Origin: Neobacillus terrae | GTDB lineage: Bacteria; Bacillota; Bacilli; Bacillales; Cytobacillaceae | Assembly: GCF_011393025.1 (NCBI RefSeq) | Contig: NZ_JAAOEO010000019.1 | Location: 19,317 to 83,316, forward strand | Length of the DNA: 64,000 nucleotides | Direction of reading: 5' to 3' | Shown here: one piece after another, positions 17,622-26,717 of the stretch | How positions within the stretch are numbered: position 1 is the first letter of the stretch | Layout: the number at the start of each line of letters is the position of its first letter | The notes under the pieces: generated by a model | What the model saw: the letters and a program-made list of their open reading frames with translations, nothing else | Database searches by the model: none | What the model was told of the DNA's origin: nothing | Program-made: the position numbers and the translations under genes

Positions 17622-18440
17622 TTGTCTGGAAGTGTTAACATTTTACATTCAACTGTTTTTAAAAATAAGACCGCGATTGTAACAGGGGCGGGACATGGTA
17701 TTGGCCGTGCAATCTGTCAGGCATTTGCCATACGGGGGGCTAATGTAATAGCTGTTGATATTTTAGAGGAACAGCTACAGGGAACGAGAGAGGAAGTAAC
17801 CTCAACCATACAACAAACTCAATCACAAGGGACCATACATACCTATCGAGTGGACTTAACCCAATCTAATCGAGTTCAGGAATTCATTAACGATGTGATT
17901 AAGCAATTTCAATCTGTTGAAATTTTGGTTAATAATGCAGGCGGGGTTGTTGGCCAGGTCCATCAGCCGATTGAAGAAGTAACGGATGACGAGTGGCACA
18001 AGGTATTGGAGATTAATCTGTACGCCTGTTTTTATATGACTAGGGCGGTTGCTCCCCACATGAAGGAAAGGCAATACGGCAGGATCGTCAATATCTCAAG
18101 CGGCGCTGGCCGCAGCAGCAGTTTGACCGGGATTCAGGCATATACAGGTTCAAAAGCAGGTCAAATAGGCTTTACACGTCAAATGGCAAGAGAACTGGGG
18201 CCTTATGGAATTACTGTAAACAATGTTGCACCAGGCTTTGTATTATCCAATCCTTCCTCGATCAAACAATGGGAAGCAATGGGAGAGGAAAAACAGCAGC
18301 AGCTAATCGAATCCATATCGCTAAAAAGGATTGGCAAGCCAGAGGACATTGCCCACCCGGTTTTATTTTTTGCATCAGATTATTCGGCTTATGTCAGCGG
18401 ACAGATTATTTCTGCAGATGGTGGGTTACAACTTTTCTAG
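17622..18440 (+). CDS. Short-chain dehydrogenase/reductase
   Basis: NAD(P)-dependent oxidoreductase of the classical SDR family, 272 residues. Visible are the nucleotide-binding TGAGHGIG, the NNAG motif, the catalytic Ser (ISSGAG), the YTGSK catalytic Tyr-Lys pair and the C-terminal VSGQIISADGG typical of FabG-like members. The TTG at 17622 is chosen because AAGAGGTG lies just upstream and overlaps the alternative GTG. It is the first gene of the catabolic block and 10 bp from the next gene. The substrate is unknown. Confidence 0.85.
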   Translation: MSGSVNILHSTVFKNKTAIVTGAGHGIGRAICQAFAIRGANVIAVDILEEQLQGTREEVTSTIQQTQSQGTIHTYRVDLTQSNRVQEFINDVIKQFQSVEILVNNAGGVVGQVHQPIEEVTDDEWHKVLEINLYACFYMTRAVAPHMKERQYGRIVNISSGAGRSSSLTGIQAYTGSKAGQIGFTRQMARELGPYGITVNNVAPGFVLSNPSSIKQWEAMGEEKQQQLIESISLKRIGKPEDIAHPVLFFASDYSAYVSGQIISADGGLQLF

Positions 18441-18450
18441 GAGGGGCGTT

Positions 18451-19491
18451 ATGGAGATAACAATTGTAGGAGCGGGTGCCATTGGCGGTGTTATTGGTGC
18501 ACACTTAGCTGCAAAAGGGGAACAGATTGTTCTCTGTGATATCGCTGAAAATCATGTAAATAAAATCAATGAAAGTGGATTAACTATTGAAGGCCCGGAA
18601 GAAACCTTTACTGCAAAGTGCCCGTCTTTTACTCCAGAACAGCTGAGAAAAAGAGGGAAACCAATAGAAACCGTTTTGATTTGTGTAAAAGCTCAACATA
18701 CGAAAGATGCAGTGGATGAAATATTCCCGTTGCTTTCGGAAGAATCCTTTATCGTTTCGGTTCAAAATGGATTATGTGAAAAACAGATTGCAAGTATGGT
18801 TGGAAGAGAACGTACAATTGGCTGCTTTGTTAACTTTTCTGCAGATTATCTCGAACCAGGAAGAATTCTTTATGGGGGGGTGGCGTCACTATACATTGGT
18901 GAACTCAATTCCAAAGTAACTCCCAGGCTCAACGACCTCCACCATCGCTTGCAGGCATGGGGGCCAGCACAGATAACCGACAATATTTGGGGATTTTTAT
19001 GGGGGAAAATGTCCTATGCCGGACTGCTGTATGCCACTGCATTGGCTGATGAAACCATGGCAGCAGTAGTAAGGAAGCAGGATTTAAGAGAGACCTTAAT
19101 GGAGCTATGCTCAGAGATATTGGAGGTTGCTGAAAAAGAGGGTGTGACACCCCTCGGATTTGACGATTGGGAGCCAGAATTAGTATACCCAAGAGAATCT
19201 CGTAATCGTGAAGTACTTGATGTACAACTAGAAAAACTATCAGTAAGAATGGCAGCTAATAAAAAGACAAAAAGCGGAATTTGGAGAGATTTAGCCGTCC
19301 GAAAACGGAAAACGGAAATTGATGCACAGCTTGTACCGATTGTAGAAATAGGAAATCAATGTGGTTTAGAAATGCCATTAACCAACGCGTTAATACAGCA
19401 AATCAAAGAACTTGAGACAGGTGTAAGGCAAATGAATTGGGAAAACCTTTATGAATTAAAAAAACTATACGAAAGGGTTCAGCAGCGATGA
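18451..19491 (+). CDS. PanE/ApbA-like 2-ketoacid reductase family protein
   Basis: A 346-residue protein of the ketopantoate reductase family with an N-terminal Rossmann motif (GAGAIGGVIG) and the C-terminal helical domain. The family Lys is present (WGKMSYAGLLYATAL), but the following Asn residues usual in true PanE (N...N before TAL) are replaced by Tyr-Ala and Leu-Tyr. It is therefore probably not a pantothenate enzyme. Its stop overlaps the GntR start (ATGA). Start ATG at 18451 follows GAGGGGCG. Confidence 0.82.
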   Translation: MEITIVGAGAIGGVIGAHLAAKGEQIVLCDIAENHVNKINESGLTIEGPEETFTAKCPSFTPEQLRKRGKPIETVLICVKAQHTKDAVDEIFPLLSEESFIVSVQNGLCEKQIASMVGRERTIGCFVNFSADYLEPGRILYGGVASLYIGELNSKVTPRLNDLHHRLQAWGPAQITDNIWGFLWGKMSYAGLLYATALADETMAAVVRKQDLRETLMELCSEILEVAEKEGVTPLGFDDWEPELVYPRESRNREVLDVQLEKLSVRMAANKKTKSGIWRDLAVRKRKTEIDAQLVPIVEIGNQCGLEMPLTNALIQQIKELETGVRQMNWENLYELKKLYERVQQR

Positions 19492-20144
19492 AATTTTTTC
19501 TCGAACAGCGTAATTTATCGGATGACGTTGCCAATATCATACGAAAAATGATTTTTAATGGAACATTAAAGCCGGGGGAACGTCTCAATCAGGCACAGCT
19601 TGCAGAGGAAATGAACATTTCCCGAGGACCTGTAAGGGAAGCTCTTAAGCTTTTAGAAAATGAGGGGCTCATCAAACATGAAACCAATAAGGGGACATTC
19701 GTGACAACCTTGTCGATGAAGGACGCCTATGAGATTTATACCTTACGAGCCCTGCTGGAAGGGGAAGCGGCGTTATTGGCCTCCGCCAACATAACAGAGA
19801 AGGATTTTACCAGATTAGAAGAATTGCTTGAAGAATTAGAGACAGCCTTTTTAGAAAAGGATTTAGAGCAGGAAGCAAGGTGCGATATTCAGTTCCATGG
19901 AACGATTGTCCAATTATCAAAGCATAAACGGTTAATTAGGATGCACCAGCAGCTTGATACACAAGTTGGAGCAATGTTTTTGACTGTTGCCAACAAACTT
20001 CCAAGCAGGGCCAGTATGGTGGTCGAAAATCACGAGTTATTGATTGATACTTTGAGAACAAGGGACCTGCAAAAAATTAAACGGGTATTTTCAGAACACT
20101 ATGTTAACGCAGTGAAGGCTTTAGCGAAGCAGAAAGCAGATTAA
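19488..20144 (+). CDS. GntR-family regulator, FCD (FadR) subgroup
   Basis: A 218-residue regulator with an N-terminal winged helix (GTLKPGERLNQAQLAEEMNI, then SRGPVREALKLLENEGLI) and an all-helical FCD ligand domain. Such domains usually bind small organic acids through His/Asp and a metal. The ATGA overlap with the previous gene means it is translated with the block it probably controls. Ligand and operator cannot be read from the sequence. Confidence 0.88.
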   Translation: MKFFLEQRNLSDDVANIIRKMIFNGTLKPGERLNQAQLAEEMNISRGPVREALKLLENEGLIKHETNKGTFVTTLSMKDAYEIYTLRALLEGEAALLASANITEKDFTRLEELLEELETAFLEKDLEQEARCDIQFHGTIVQLSKHKRLIRMHQQLDTQVGAMFLTVANKLPSRASMVVENHELLIDTLRTRDLQKIKRVFSEHYVNAVKALAKQKAD

Positions 20145-20166
20145 CAAAGGATGGAGGTGTTATCCA

Positions 20167-21183
20167 TTGTTACTTAATGTTGAGAATTTATCACTATCGC
20201 TTAAAAAAGATGGTTCCTATTTGAAGATCCTCGACGATGTTTCGTTTCAGGTTGAAAAAGGGGAAACCCTGGGGATTGTCGGTGAATCTGGCTGTGGAAA
20301 AAGTATGACCGCCCTCTCGATAATGAGGCTGCTGCCTGACAAGGCAAAGCTTGAGGGGAAGGTAAATCTTGAAAAAAAGGAGATTACCGCCTTATCCAAA
20401 AAACAGCTTGAAAAAATACGTGGAAATCAAATCTCAATGATATTCCAGGATCCTTTGACATCACTAAATCCCTTGCATTCTGTAGGTAAACAAATTGGTG
20501 AAGCACTTTACCTGCATACGGAACTGTCAAAAATTGAAAGAAAACAAAGAGTGGTCCATTTGCTAAAAGAAGTTGGCTTACCCCGGGCGGATGAAATTGT
20601 GAATGAATATCCTCACCAGCTGTCGGGTGGAATGCGGCAGAGGGTAATGATTGCGATTGCCATGGCATGTAATCCAAGACTGCTCATCTGTGATGAACCG
20701 ACTACTGCATTAGACGTTACTGTCCAAGCCCAAATTCTCGATTTAATGAACAAATTAAAGCAAATGAATGACATGGGAATCATCATGATTACACACGATT
20801 TAGGAGTGGTTGCAGAGGTTTGTGACAGGGTTATCGTTATGTATGCTGGAAAGGTTGTTGAACAGGGAATGGCGGAGGAGTTATTTGCCAATCCCAAACA
20901 TCCCTATACAATTGGTTTGATGCAATCAATTCCGAAACTGGGAGAACGAAAAAACCAACTTGGTTCGATTCCGGGGACAGTTCCTTCCCCCAAAAATATG
21001 CCTCTTGGCTGCCGTTTCGCTGACAGATGCAATAAAGCAATGGATATATGCAGAGGAAAGCAGCCCTCAACGGTGGAGGTTGGTCCTAATCATACGGCAG
21101 CTTGCTGGTTATATGAAGAAAAGGGGGTGGGCAGGTATGACGCTTCTCGAGGTGAAAGATCTGAAGCAACATTTCACCATTAA
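20167..21183 (+). CDS. Dipeptide-type ABC transporter ATP-binding protein (DppD-like)
   Basis: First ATPase of the importer in the catabolic block, 338 residues. Walker A (GESGCGKS), Q-loop (FQDPLTSLNP), signature (LSGGMRQR), Walker B (LLICDEP) and switch His (ITHD) are intact. The C-terminal region contains CRFADRCNKAMDICRG, a cysteine cluster typical of Dpp/Opp ATPases that bind an iron-sulfur cluster in some members. The start is TTG behind GGAGGTG. It overlaps the next gene by 47 bp. Confidence 0.9.
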   Translation: MLLNVENLSLSLKKDGSYLKILDDVSFQVEKGETLGIVGESGCGKSMTALSIMRLLPDKAKLEGKVNLEKKEITALSKKQLEKIRGNQISMIFQDPLTSLNPLHSVGKQIGEALYLHTELSKIERKQRVVHLLKEVGLPRADEIVNEYPHQLSGGMRQRVMIAIAMACNPRLLICDEPTTALDVTVQAQILDLMNKLKQMNDMGIIMITHDLGVVAEVCDRVIVMYAGKVVEQGMAEELFANPKHPYTIGLMQSIPKLGERKNQLGSIPGTVPSPKNMPLGCRFADRCNKAMDICRGKQPSTVEVGPNHTAACWLYEEKGVGRYDASRGERSEATFHH

Positions 21184-22093
21184 CAAAGGCTTTTTAGGAA
21201 AAAAGACAACGGTCAAAGCAGTCGATGGGGTCAGCTTTTCAGTGAATGAGGGTGAAACTTTAGGAATTGTTGGTGAATCAGGCTGCGGAAAATCTAGTTT
21301 GGGGCGTTCAATCCTTCGATTAATTGAGCCAACCTCAGGTGAAATCAAATACAAAGGAAAAAACATTACTGATTTAAAGGGAAAAGATCTAAAGGATCTG
21401 AGAAAAGAAATGCAGATTGTCTTTCAGGACCCTTTTGCGTCACTGAACCCCAGGAATACAGTGAGAGATATTTTAGAAGCGCCGTTGATTATCCATGGAG
21501 TCGGCAATCGAAAACAACGCCTTGAAATGATTGAAAACTTAATCGGTAAAATTGGACTTCGAAAAGAACAATTGAGCAATTTTCCACATGAATTTTCCGG
21601 CGGGCAGCGGCAAAGGATTGGAATCGCACGCGCATTAACGCTAAATCCAAAGTTAATTATTGCTGATGAACCGGTATCAGCTCTCGATGTTTCTGTGCAA
21701 TCACAGGTACTAAATCTCATGTCCAGCCTGCAGGAAGAGTTCGGCTTAAGCTATGTGTTTATTTCCCATGACCTATCCGTGGTGCAGCATATTTCCGACC
21801 GGGTAGCGGTAATGTATTTAGGCAAGATTGTTGAGCTTGCAGAAGTTGACGAGCTGTACAGCAACCCTCAGCATCCTTACACAAAAGCACTATTATCAGC
21901 CGTTCCTGTCCCAGATCCAAAACAAAAACGGGATAGGATTATTCTTCAAGGAGATTTGCCAAGTCCAGTGAATCAGCCGACAGGCTGCACCTTCCATACC
22001 CGTTGTCCTATGGCAACCGCGGAATGTAAGACAATTGTTCCAGAGCTCCGTGAAAAATCGTTTGGTCATTGGACGGCTTGTATTCATGTATAG
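21137..22093 (+). CDS. Dipeptide-type ABC transporter ATP-binding protein (DppF-like)
   Basis: Partner ATPase, 318 residues, with Walker A (GESGCGKSS), Q-loop (FQDPFASLNP), signature (EFSGGQRQR), Walker B (LIIADEP) and ISHD. A C-terminal cysteine cluster (CTFHTRCPMATAEC) is present. The ATG at 21137 opens the family's MTLLEVKDL and follows GGGTGGGCAGG. A longer open frame upstream lies inside the preceding gene and is ignored. Confidence 0.9.
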   Translation: MTLLEVKDLKQHFTINKGFLGKKTTVKAVDGVSFSVNEGETLGIVGESGCGKSSLGRSILRLIEPTSGEIKYKGKNITDLKGKDLKDLRKEMQIVFQDPFASLNPRNTVRDILEAPLIIHGVGNRKQRLEMIENLIGKIGLRKEQLSNFPHEFSGGQRQRIGIARALTLNPKLIIADEPVSALDVSVQSQVLNLMSSLQEEFGLSYVFISHDLSVVQHISDRVAVMYLGKIVELAEVDELYSNPQHPYTKALLSAVPVPDPKQKRDRIILQGDLPSPVNQPTGCTFHTRCPMATAECKTIVPELREKSFGHWTACIHV

Positions 22094-22110
22094 AGGAGGG
22101 TAAGAAAAAA

Positions 22111-23124
22111 TTGGATGCGATTCAGTACATTTCAAAACGCTTGCTGTTAATGATTCCAATTCTATTTGGAATTAGTGTCCTGACATTTTTTATCTCACAT
22201 ACGATTCCCGGTGACCCCGCCCGACTCATTTTGGGACCAAAGGCAGATCCGGTAATCATAAAAGAGCTTCAGGAAAAAATGGGACTAAATGACCCGGTAT
22301 ATGTTCAATATGGACGTTATGTTAGCGGGATACTTCAAGGAGATCTAGGTAACAGCACGTACACGCAGCAAGCGGTGGTAAATGATTTAAAACGCTATTT
22401 TCCTGCAACTCTGGAACTAACCTTATTTTCAATGATCATTACCGTTTTGGTCGGAATTCCATTCGGTATTATCAGTGCGAACAAAAAGGATAAAATTCCA
22501 GACCAAATTACAAGATTTGCAGCATTAATCGGTGTCGCTATGCCTGCTTTTTGGCTAGGAATTATCCTGCTATTGTTCTTCTACCTTCAGTTGGGGGTGC
22601 TGCCCGGAGCGGGCAGGCTGGACACTTGGGTTTCACCTCCTGCGCACATAACTGGAATGTATACAATAGATGCGTTATTAACTGGAAACTGGCCAGTTTT
22701 TCAATCTGCATTTATCCATCTCATTTTGCCAGGTATTACTCAGGCAGCGGTAACCATTGGAATGATTACCAGGATGACAAGATCAAGCATGCTTGAAGTT
22801 TTAAGAAGCGATTATGTTCGTACGGCTTATGCAAAGGGCGGTTCTCAAAATCGTGTCCTCTACGGCCATGCCTTACAAAACGGGATGATGCCCATATTAA
22901 CATTAATTGGGATGACGTTTGGTCATTCTCTGGGTGGAAGCGTCTTAGTGGAATCTGTCTTTTCTTGGCCTGGACTTGGAAAATACGCAGTAAACGCGAT
23001 TACGTATTTGGATTTCCCTGCCGTTATGGGCGTAACATTATTAATTGCTGTCCTATTCATTTTTGTAAACTTAATCATTGATATTTTCTATCAGGTGATT
23101 GACCCAAGATTGAAATATGAGTAG
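22111..23124 (+). CDS. Dipeptide-type ABC transporter permease (DppB-like)
   Basis: A 337-residue permease with a first transmembrane helix followed by ISHTIPGDPARLILG, several later helices, and the EAA loop (DYVRTAYAKGG). The TTG at 22111 is chosen because GAGGAGGG lies 10 bases upstream. A longer frame would start inside the preceding ATPase gene. It is followed by the DppC-like gene after 15 bp. Confidence 0.9.
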   Translation: MDAIQYISKRLLLMIPILFGISVLTFFISHTIPGDPARLILGPKADPVIIKELQEKMGLNDPVYVQYGRYVSGILQGDLGNSTYTQQAVVNDLKRYFPATLELTLFSMIITVLVGIPFGIISANKKDKIPDQITRFAALIGVAMPAFWLGIILLLFFYLQLGVLPGAGRLDTWVSPPAHITGMYTIDALLTGNWPVFQSAFIHLILPGITQAAVTIGMITRMTRSSMLEVLRSDYVRTAYAKGGSQNRVLYGHALQNGMMPILTLIGMTFGHSLGGSVLVESVFSWPGLGKYAVNAITYLDFPAVMGVTLLIAVLFIFVNLIIDIFYQVIDPRLKYE

Positions 23125-23139
23125 AAAGGAGCACGCTGA

Positions 23140-23958
23140 ATGGTTAGGCGAATTTTTTCCAGTCCGTTAACCTTAATCGGTTTTATCTTAGTGTTTATAT
23201 TACTGTTCCTGGCTGCATTTGCTCCGTTGATCGCAACCTATAATCCTTTAGAAGTGAATTTTTCAAATAAATTGCAGCCACCGAGTAGTGCCCATATTTT
23301 TGGCACAGATGAAGTAGGCAGAGATATCTTTAGCCGTATCGTTTATGGTTCGCGAATTTCTTTAAAAGTAGGTCTTTTAGTTGTGGTGATTTCGTTTCCA
23401 GTTGGCACCATGCTTGGAGCAATTGCCGGTTATTTTGGTGGGTTAGTCGATCAAATTATCATGCGCTTAACAGATATTTTCCTTTCCTTTCCTGGAATCA
23501 TACTTGCGATGTCGATCGCGGCCGCACTTGGTCCATCAATCGAAAACGTATTGTTAGCCTTAGCGGTGGTTTGGTGGCCTTGGTACACAAGGATTGTTCG
23601 CTCATCGGTGCTGTCAATTAAGAATGCCGAGTTTATCGAATCATCTCGTGCACTTGGTGCCCATCCGTTTCGAATTTTATTTAAAGATATCCTTCCCAAT
23701 TCAATTGCACCAGCAAGTATTCAAGCATCCCTTGATTTAGGGTTTGTAATATTAGCAGCAGCAGGATTAAGCTTCATAGGATTAGGTGCACAGCCGCCGT
23801 CACCTGAATGGGGAGCGATGCTCTCATCAAGCCGGGAGATTCTTCGCGAAGCATGGTGGGCAGCGACGTTCCCTGGCTTAGCCATTTTGTTTACGGTTCT
23901 AGGTTTTAACCTGTTAGGTGATGGACTGCGTGACGTCCTCGACCCTAAGCAGCGTTAA
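23140..23958 (+). CDS. Dipeptide-type ABC transporter permease (DppC-like)
   Basis: A 272-residue second permease with about six transmembrane segments, the outward-loop motif GTDEVGRDIFSR and the EAA loop (EFIESSRALGAH). It lacks the long cytoplasmic extension seen in OppC at 2758. A 98-bp gap follows before the binding protein gene. That gap holds an A/T palindrome at 24014-24030 of unknown meaning. Confidence 0.9.
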   Translation: MVRRIFSSPLTLIGFILVFILLFLAAFAPLIATYNPLEVNFSNKLQPPSSAHIFGTDEVGRDIFSRIVYGSRISLKVGLLVVVISFPVGTMLGAIAGYFGGLVDQIIMRLTDIFLSFPGIILAMSIAAALGPSIENVLLALAVVWWPWYTRIVRSSVLSIKNAEFIESSRALGAHPFRILFKDILPNSIAPASIQASLDLGFVILAAAGLSFIGLGAQPPSPEWGAMLSSSREILREAWWAATFPGLAILFTVLGFNLLGDGLRDVLDPKQR

Positions 23959-24056
23959 TATTTTAAGAAAAAACATTTTAGTTGGGAGGGAATGTGGAAC
24001 AACAATTGCCAAAAATATTTTTAAAATATTCGAAATAACCAAGGGGGAAATAAAGC

Positions 24057-25694
24057 ATGAAGAAAAGAAGGTTATGGATGCAGTTGGTTATGTTTGCGCT
24101 GATAGTTGGGCTGGTTTTATCAGGGTGTAACAAATACAATCAAGAATCGTCAACTCCTGCTAAAAATAACGGGAAACAAAATACAGGTAATCAGACGGAT
24201 GCTGAAAAGCCAAAGGATAAAGATGTATTTAACTTTGCTACAAACCAAGATATTCCGCACCTTGACCCACATGGAACAGCTGCCAATACATCATTTCGTG
24301 TTACCTATATGCTTTACGACCGCCTAGTTACTTATGATGGAACTACTACAGAAATCAAACCTCAACTCGCCGAGAAATGGGAAGTTACTCCAGACGGCAA
24401 AACGTATACCTTCTTTTTACGCAAGGATGCCAAATTCCATGATGGTACACCTGTTACGACGGAGGCTGTTCAATATTCCTTTACACGTGCCATGAAATTG
24501 AAAAAATCTGCTGCCGGAATTTTTGAAGGTATTGTCGATGACAAAAGCTTCGAAATTGTTGATGCTAACACGATTAAAATCCATTTGAAGAAGCCGTTTG
24601 GTCCATTTGTGAAATCATTAGGAACCGTGTATGGAAATATCGTTAATCCAAAATTAAAGGAGCATGAAGGAAAAGACAATGGAGAATCATACTTAGCTTC
24701 CAACGAAATGGGCTCTGGTCCATATACACTGGCAACTTGGGACCGCGGCCAAAAGCTTGTATTAAAGGCTAATGACAGCTACTGGGGCGGTGCTCCAACG
24801 ATGAAGACAGTAAATATTTTAATTGTTCCAGAACCATCGACTGCCCGTTTAATGCTGGAAAAGGGTGAGCTCGATCAATTAGATGACACAATGATCTCTC
24901 CAGATGTCCTAAACCAAATGGATGGAAAAAATGGAGTGGAAGTTGTGAAGTCTCCTGGCTACCAAATTGATGATCTATCAATGAACATGACGAAAAAACC
25001 GTTAGATAATAAATTAGTCCGCCAGGCATTAGCTCACGCAGTGAACTATGATTCTATTATCAAAGACGTGCTGCTTGGTGGTGCAGAGCGCGTCAATGGC
25101 ATCGTTCCAAAGGGAATGTTTGGTTATAACGATAAGGCTACTTTGTATGATTACGACTTAGATAAAGCAAAGGATCTATTGAAACAAGCTGGCTATGAAA
25201 AAGGCTTTGACTTAGAAATTGTCATTTCCGAGAACAATGAAGTCCGTAAGAATATTGCGGTTATGCTTCAATCTGACTTGGCGAAAATCGGTGTTAAATT
25301 GAATATTAAAACCTTGGCATGGCCAACATTCCTTGACACGGTAACGAATGGTAAGCACCAGCTTGCTTTAGCAGCCTGGACACCGGATTATGCCGATCCA
25401 GATTACAACCTATGGTACTTTGCACACTCCTCTAGTAAAGGGCCAGGCTTTAACCTTGCATTCTATGATAATAAGAAGGTTGACCAGCTGTTACAAGAGG
25501 CTCGTGTTAGTGTTGATGATGCACAGCGTGATGCAGATTATAAAGAAGTTCAAGCCATTATGGCAGATGAAGCACCATATATTTTCGTAGCACAAAGAAA
25601 GGTCCAAGTTGCTAAGAAAACTTGGGTAAAAGGCTTTGAAATTAACCCAATGAATACTTGGTATGTGCCATTCCAAAAGATGACAAAGGAATAA
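24057..25694 (+). CDS. Dipeptide-type ABC transporter substrate-binding lipoprotein
   Basis: A 545-residue SBP family 5 lipoprotein with lipobox LSGC (Cys24) and an Asn/Gln/Lys-rich linker. The domain body opens FNFATNQDIPHLDPHGTA. It determines what the importer takes up, and its place beside five hydrolase genes suggests a peptide-like or acylated amino-acid ligand. It differs clearly from OppA of this window, so it is not a recent duplicate. Ligand identity is unknown. Confidence 0.9.
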   Translation: MKKRRLWMQLVMFALIVGLVLSGCNKYNQESSTPAKNNGKQNTGNQTDAEKPKDKDVFNFATNQDIPHLDPHGTAANTSFRVTYMLYDRLVTYDGTTTEIKPQLAEKWEVTPDGKTYTFFLRKDAKFHDGTPVTTEAVQYSFTRAMKLKKSAAGIFEGIVDDKSFEIVDANTIKIHLKKPFGPFVKSLGTVYGNIVNPKLKEHEGKDNGESYLASNEMGSGPYTLATWDRGQKLVLKANDSYWGGAPTMKTVNILIVPEPSTARLMLEKGELDQLDDTMISPDVLNQMDGKNGVEVVKSPGYQIDDLSMNMTKKPLDNKLVRQALAHAVNYDSIIKDVLLGGAERVNGIVPKGMFGYNDKATLYDYDLDKAKDLLKQAGYEKGFDLEIVISENNEVRKNIAVMLQSDLAKIGVKLNIKTLAWPTFLDTVTNGKHQLALAAWTPDYADPDYNLWYFAHSSSKGPGFNLAFYDNKKVDQLLQEARVSVDDAQRDADYKEVQAIMADEAPYIFVAQRKVQVAKKTWVKGFEINPMNTWYVPFQKMTKE

Positions 25695-25777
25695 TCATAG
25701 TATCTTCTTGAACGGCAGGAAAAATATTATCTCTGCCGTTCAGGAAATTTATAGAAATATTGGAGAGGGCGAGGCTA

Positions 25778-26716
25778 ATGTGGGAATTCGGTAATTTAGC
25801 TGCTTCGAGTAATGAAAAAGTTCAAGGATATTTAGAATTTCCGGACATTGAAGAAAAGCTTCCGTTATTTTTGATTAATGGCCAGGAAGGTCCCCGGGTT
25901 CTTATTATTGGCGGGATTCATGGCTGCGAATATACCTCAATTGACTCCGCTTTAAAGCTTGGCCAGAGCCTTAACCCAGAGGAAGTAAAAGGCAAGGTTG
26001 CCATTTTGCCAATAGCCAATCCGGCTTCATTTTATTCCCGCAGTATCTATGTTCATCCCCGTGATGGTAAAAATTTAAATCGGATGTTCCCTGGGAAGGA
26101 AGACGGTACAGATGCAGAACGACTGGCATACTGGTTAAATGAAACAGCCATTAAAAATGTGGATTACCTTATTGACCTCCATGGAGGCGATATGATTGAA
26201 GCCTTGATACCCTTTACGATTTACCATGTAACAAAGGACGAACAGGTGGCCGAGAAATCAAAAGAAATGGCATCACTCTTTGAAATTGAATATGTAGTTG
26301 GCAGCAGCGGACAGGTTCCCGGTTCTACTTACGGGGCAGCTGCGGAGCAGGGGATTCCTGCCATTATAGCAGAAGCGGGGCAGCAAGGAATTTTAAGTGA
26401 TGAGAATTCTGTCCTTTTACAGGAAGGAACGAAAAATATCCTTCGTTCTCTTGGCGTTCTGGAGGGAGAAGTGAGCAGGTTCAAGTCAAAATATTTATCG
26501 AAATTTGATTGGTACCGTGCCAACCAAAGAGGTTTATGGTACCCGAGCGTAAAAATTGGTGAGATGGTTCGTAAGGGCGATAAGCTTGGCGATTTAACTG
26601 ATGAGTTCGGCCATGTTGTGAAAACTTTCCATTCTGACACAAATGGAGCTGTCTTGTTCCTGGTAACCTCATTAGCGATTAATGAAAATGACCCACTTCT
26701 TGCAGTAGGTGAATAG
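25778..26716 (+). CDS. Succinylglutamate desuccinylase/aspartoacylase (AstE/AspA) family protein
   Basis: A 312-residue zinc-dependent deacylase-like protein. The metal motif GGIHGCE (HxxE type, near residue 50), RDGKNLNRMFPG and LIDLHGGD supply the expected His, Glu and Arg residues of the family. Members release acyl groups from N-acyl amino acids. The ATG at 25778 follows GGAGAGGGCGAGG; an upstream frame start overlaps that site. It heads the hydrolase half of the block. Confidence 0.82.
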   Translation: MWEFGNLAASSNEKVQGYLEFPDIEEKLPLFLINGQEGPRVLIIGGIHGCEYTSIDSALKLGQSLNPEEVKGKVAILPIANPASFYSRSIYVHPRDGKNLNRMFPGKEDGTDAERLAYWLNETAIKNVDYLIDLHGGDMIEALIPFTIYHVTKDEQVAEKSKEMASLFEIEYVVGSSGQVPGSTYGAAAEQGIPAIIAEAGQQGILSDENSVLLQEGTKNILRSLGVLEGEVSRFKSKYLSKFDWYRANQRGLWYPSVKIGEMVRKGDKLGDLTDEFGHVVKTFHSDTNGAVLFLVTSLAINENDPLLAVGE

Positions 26717-26717
26717 A

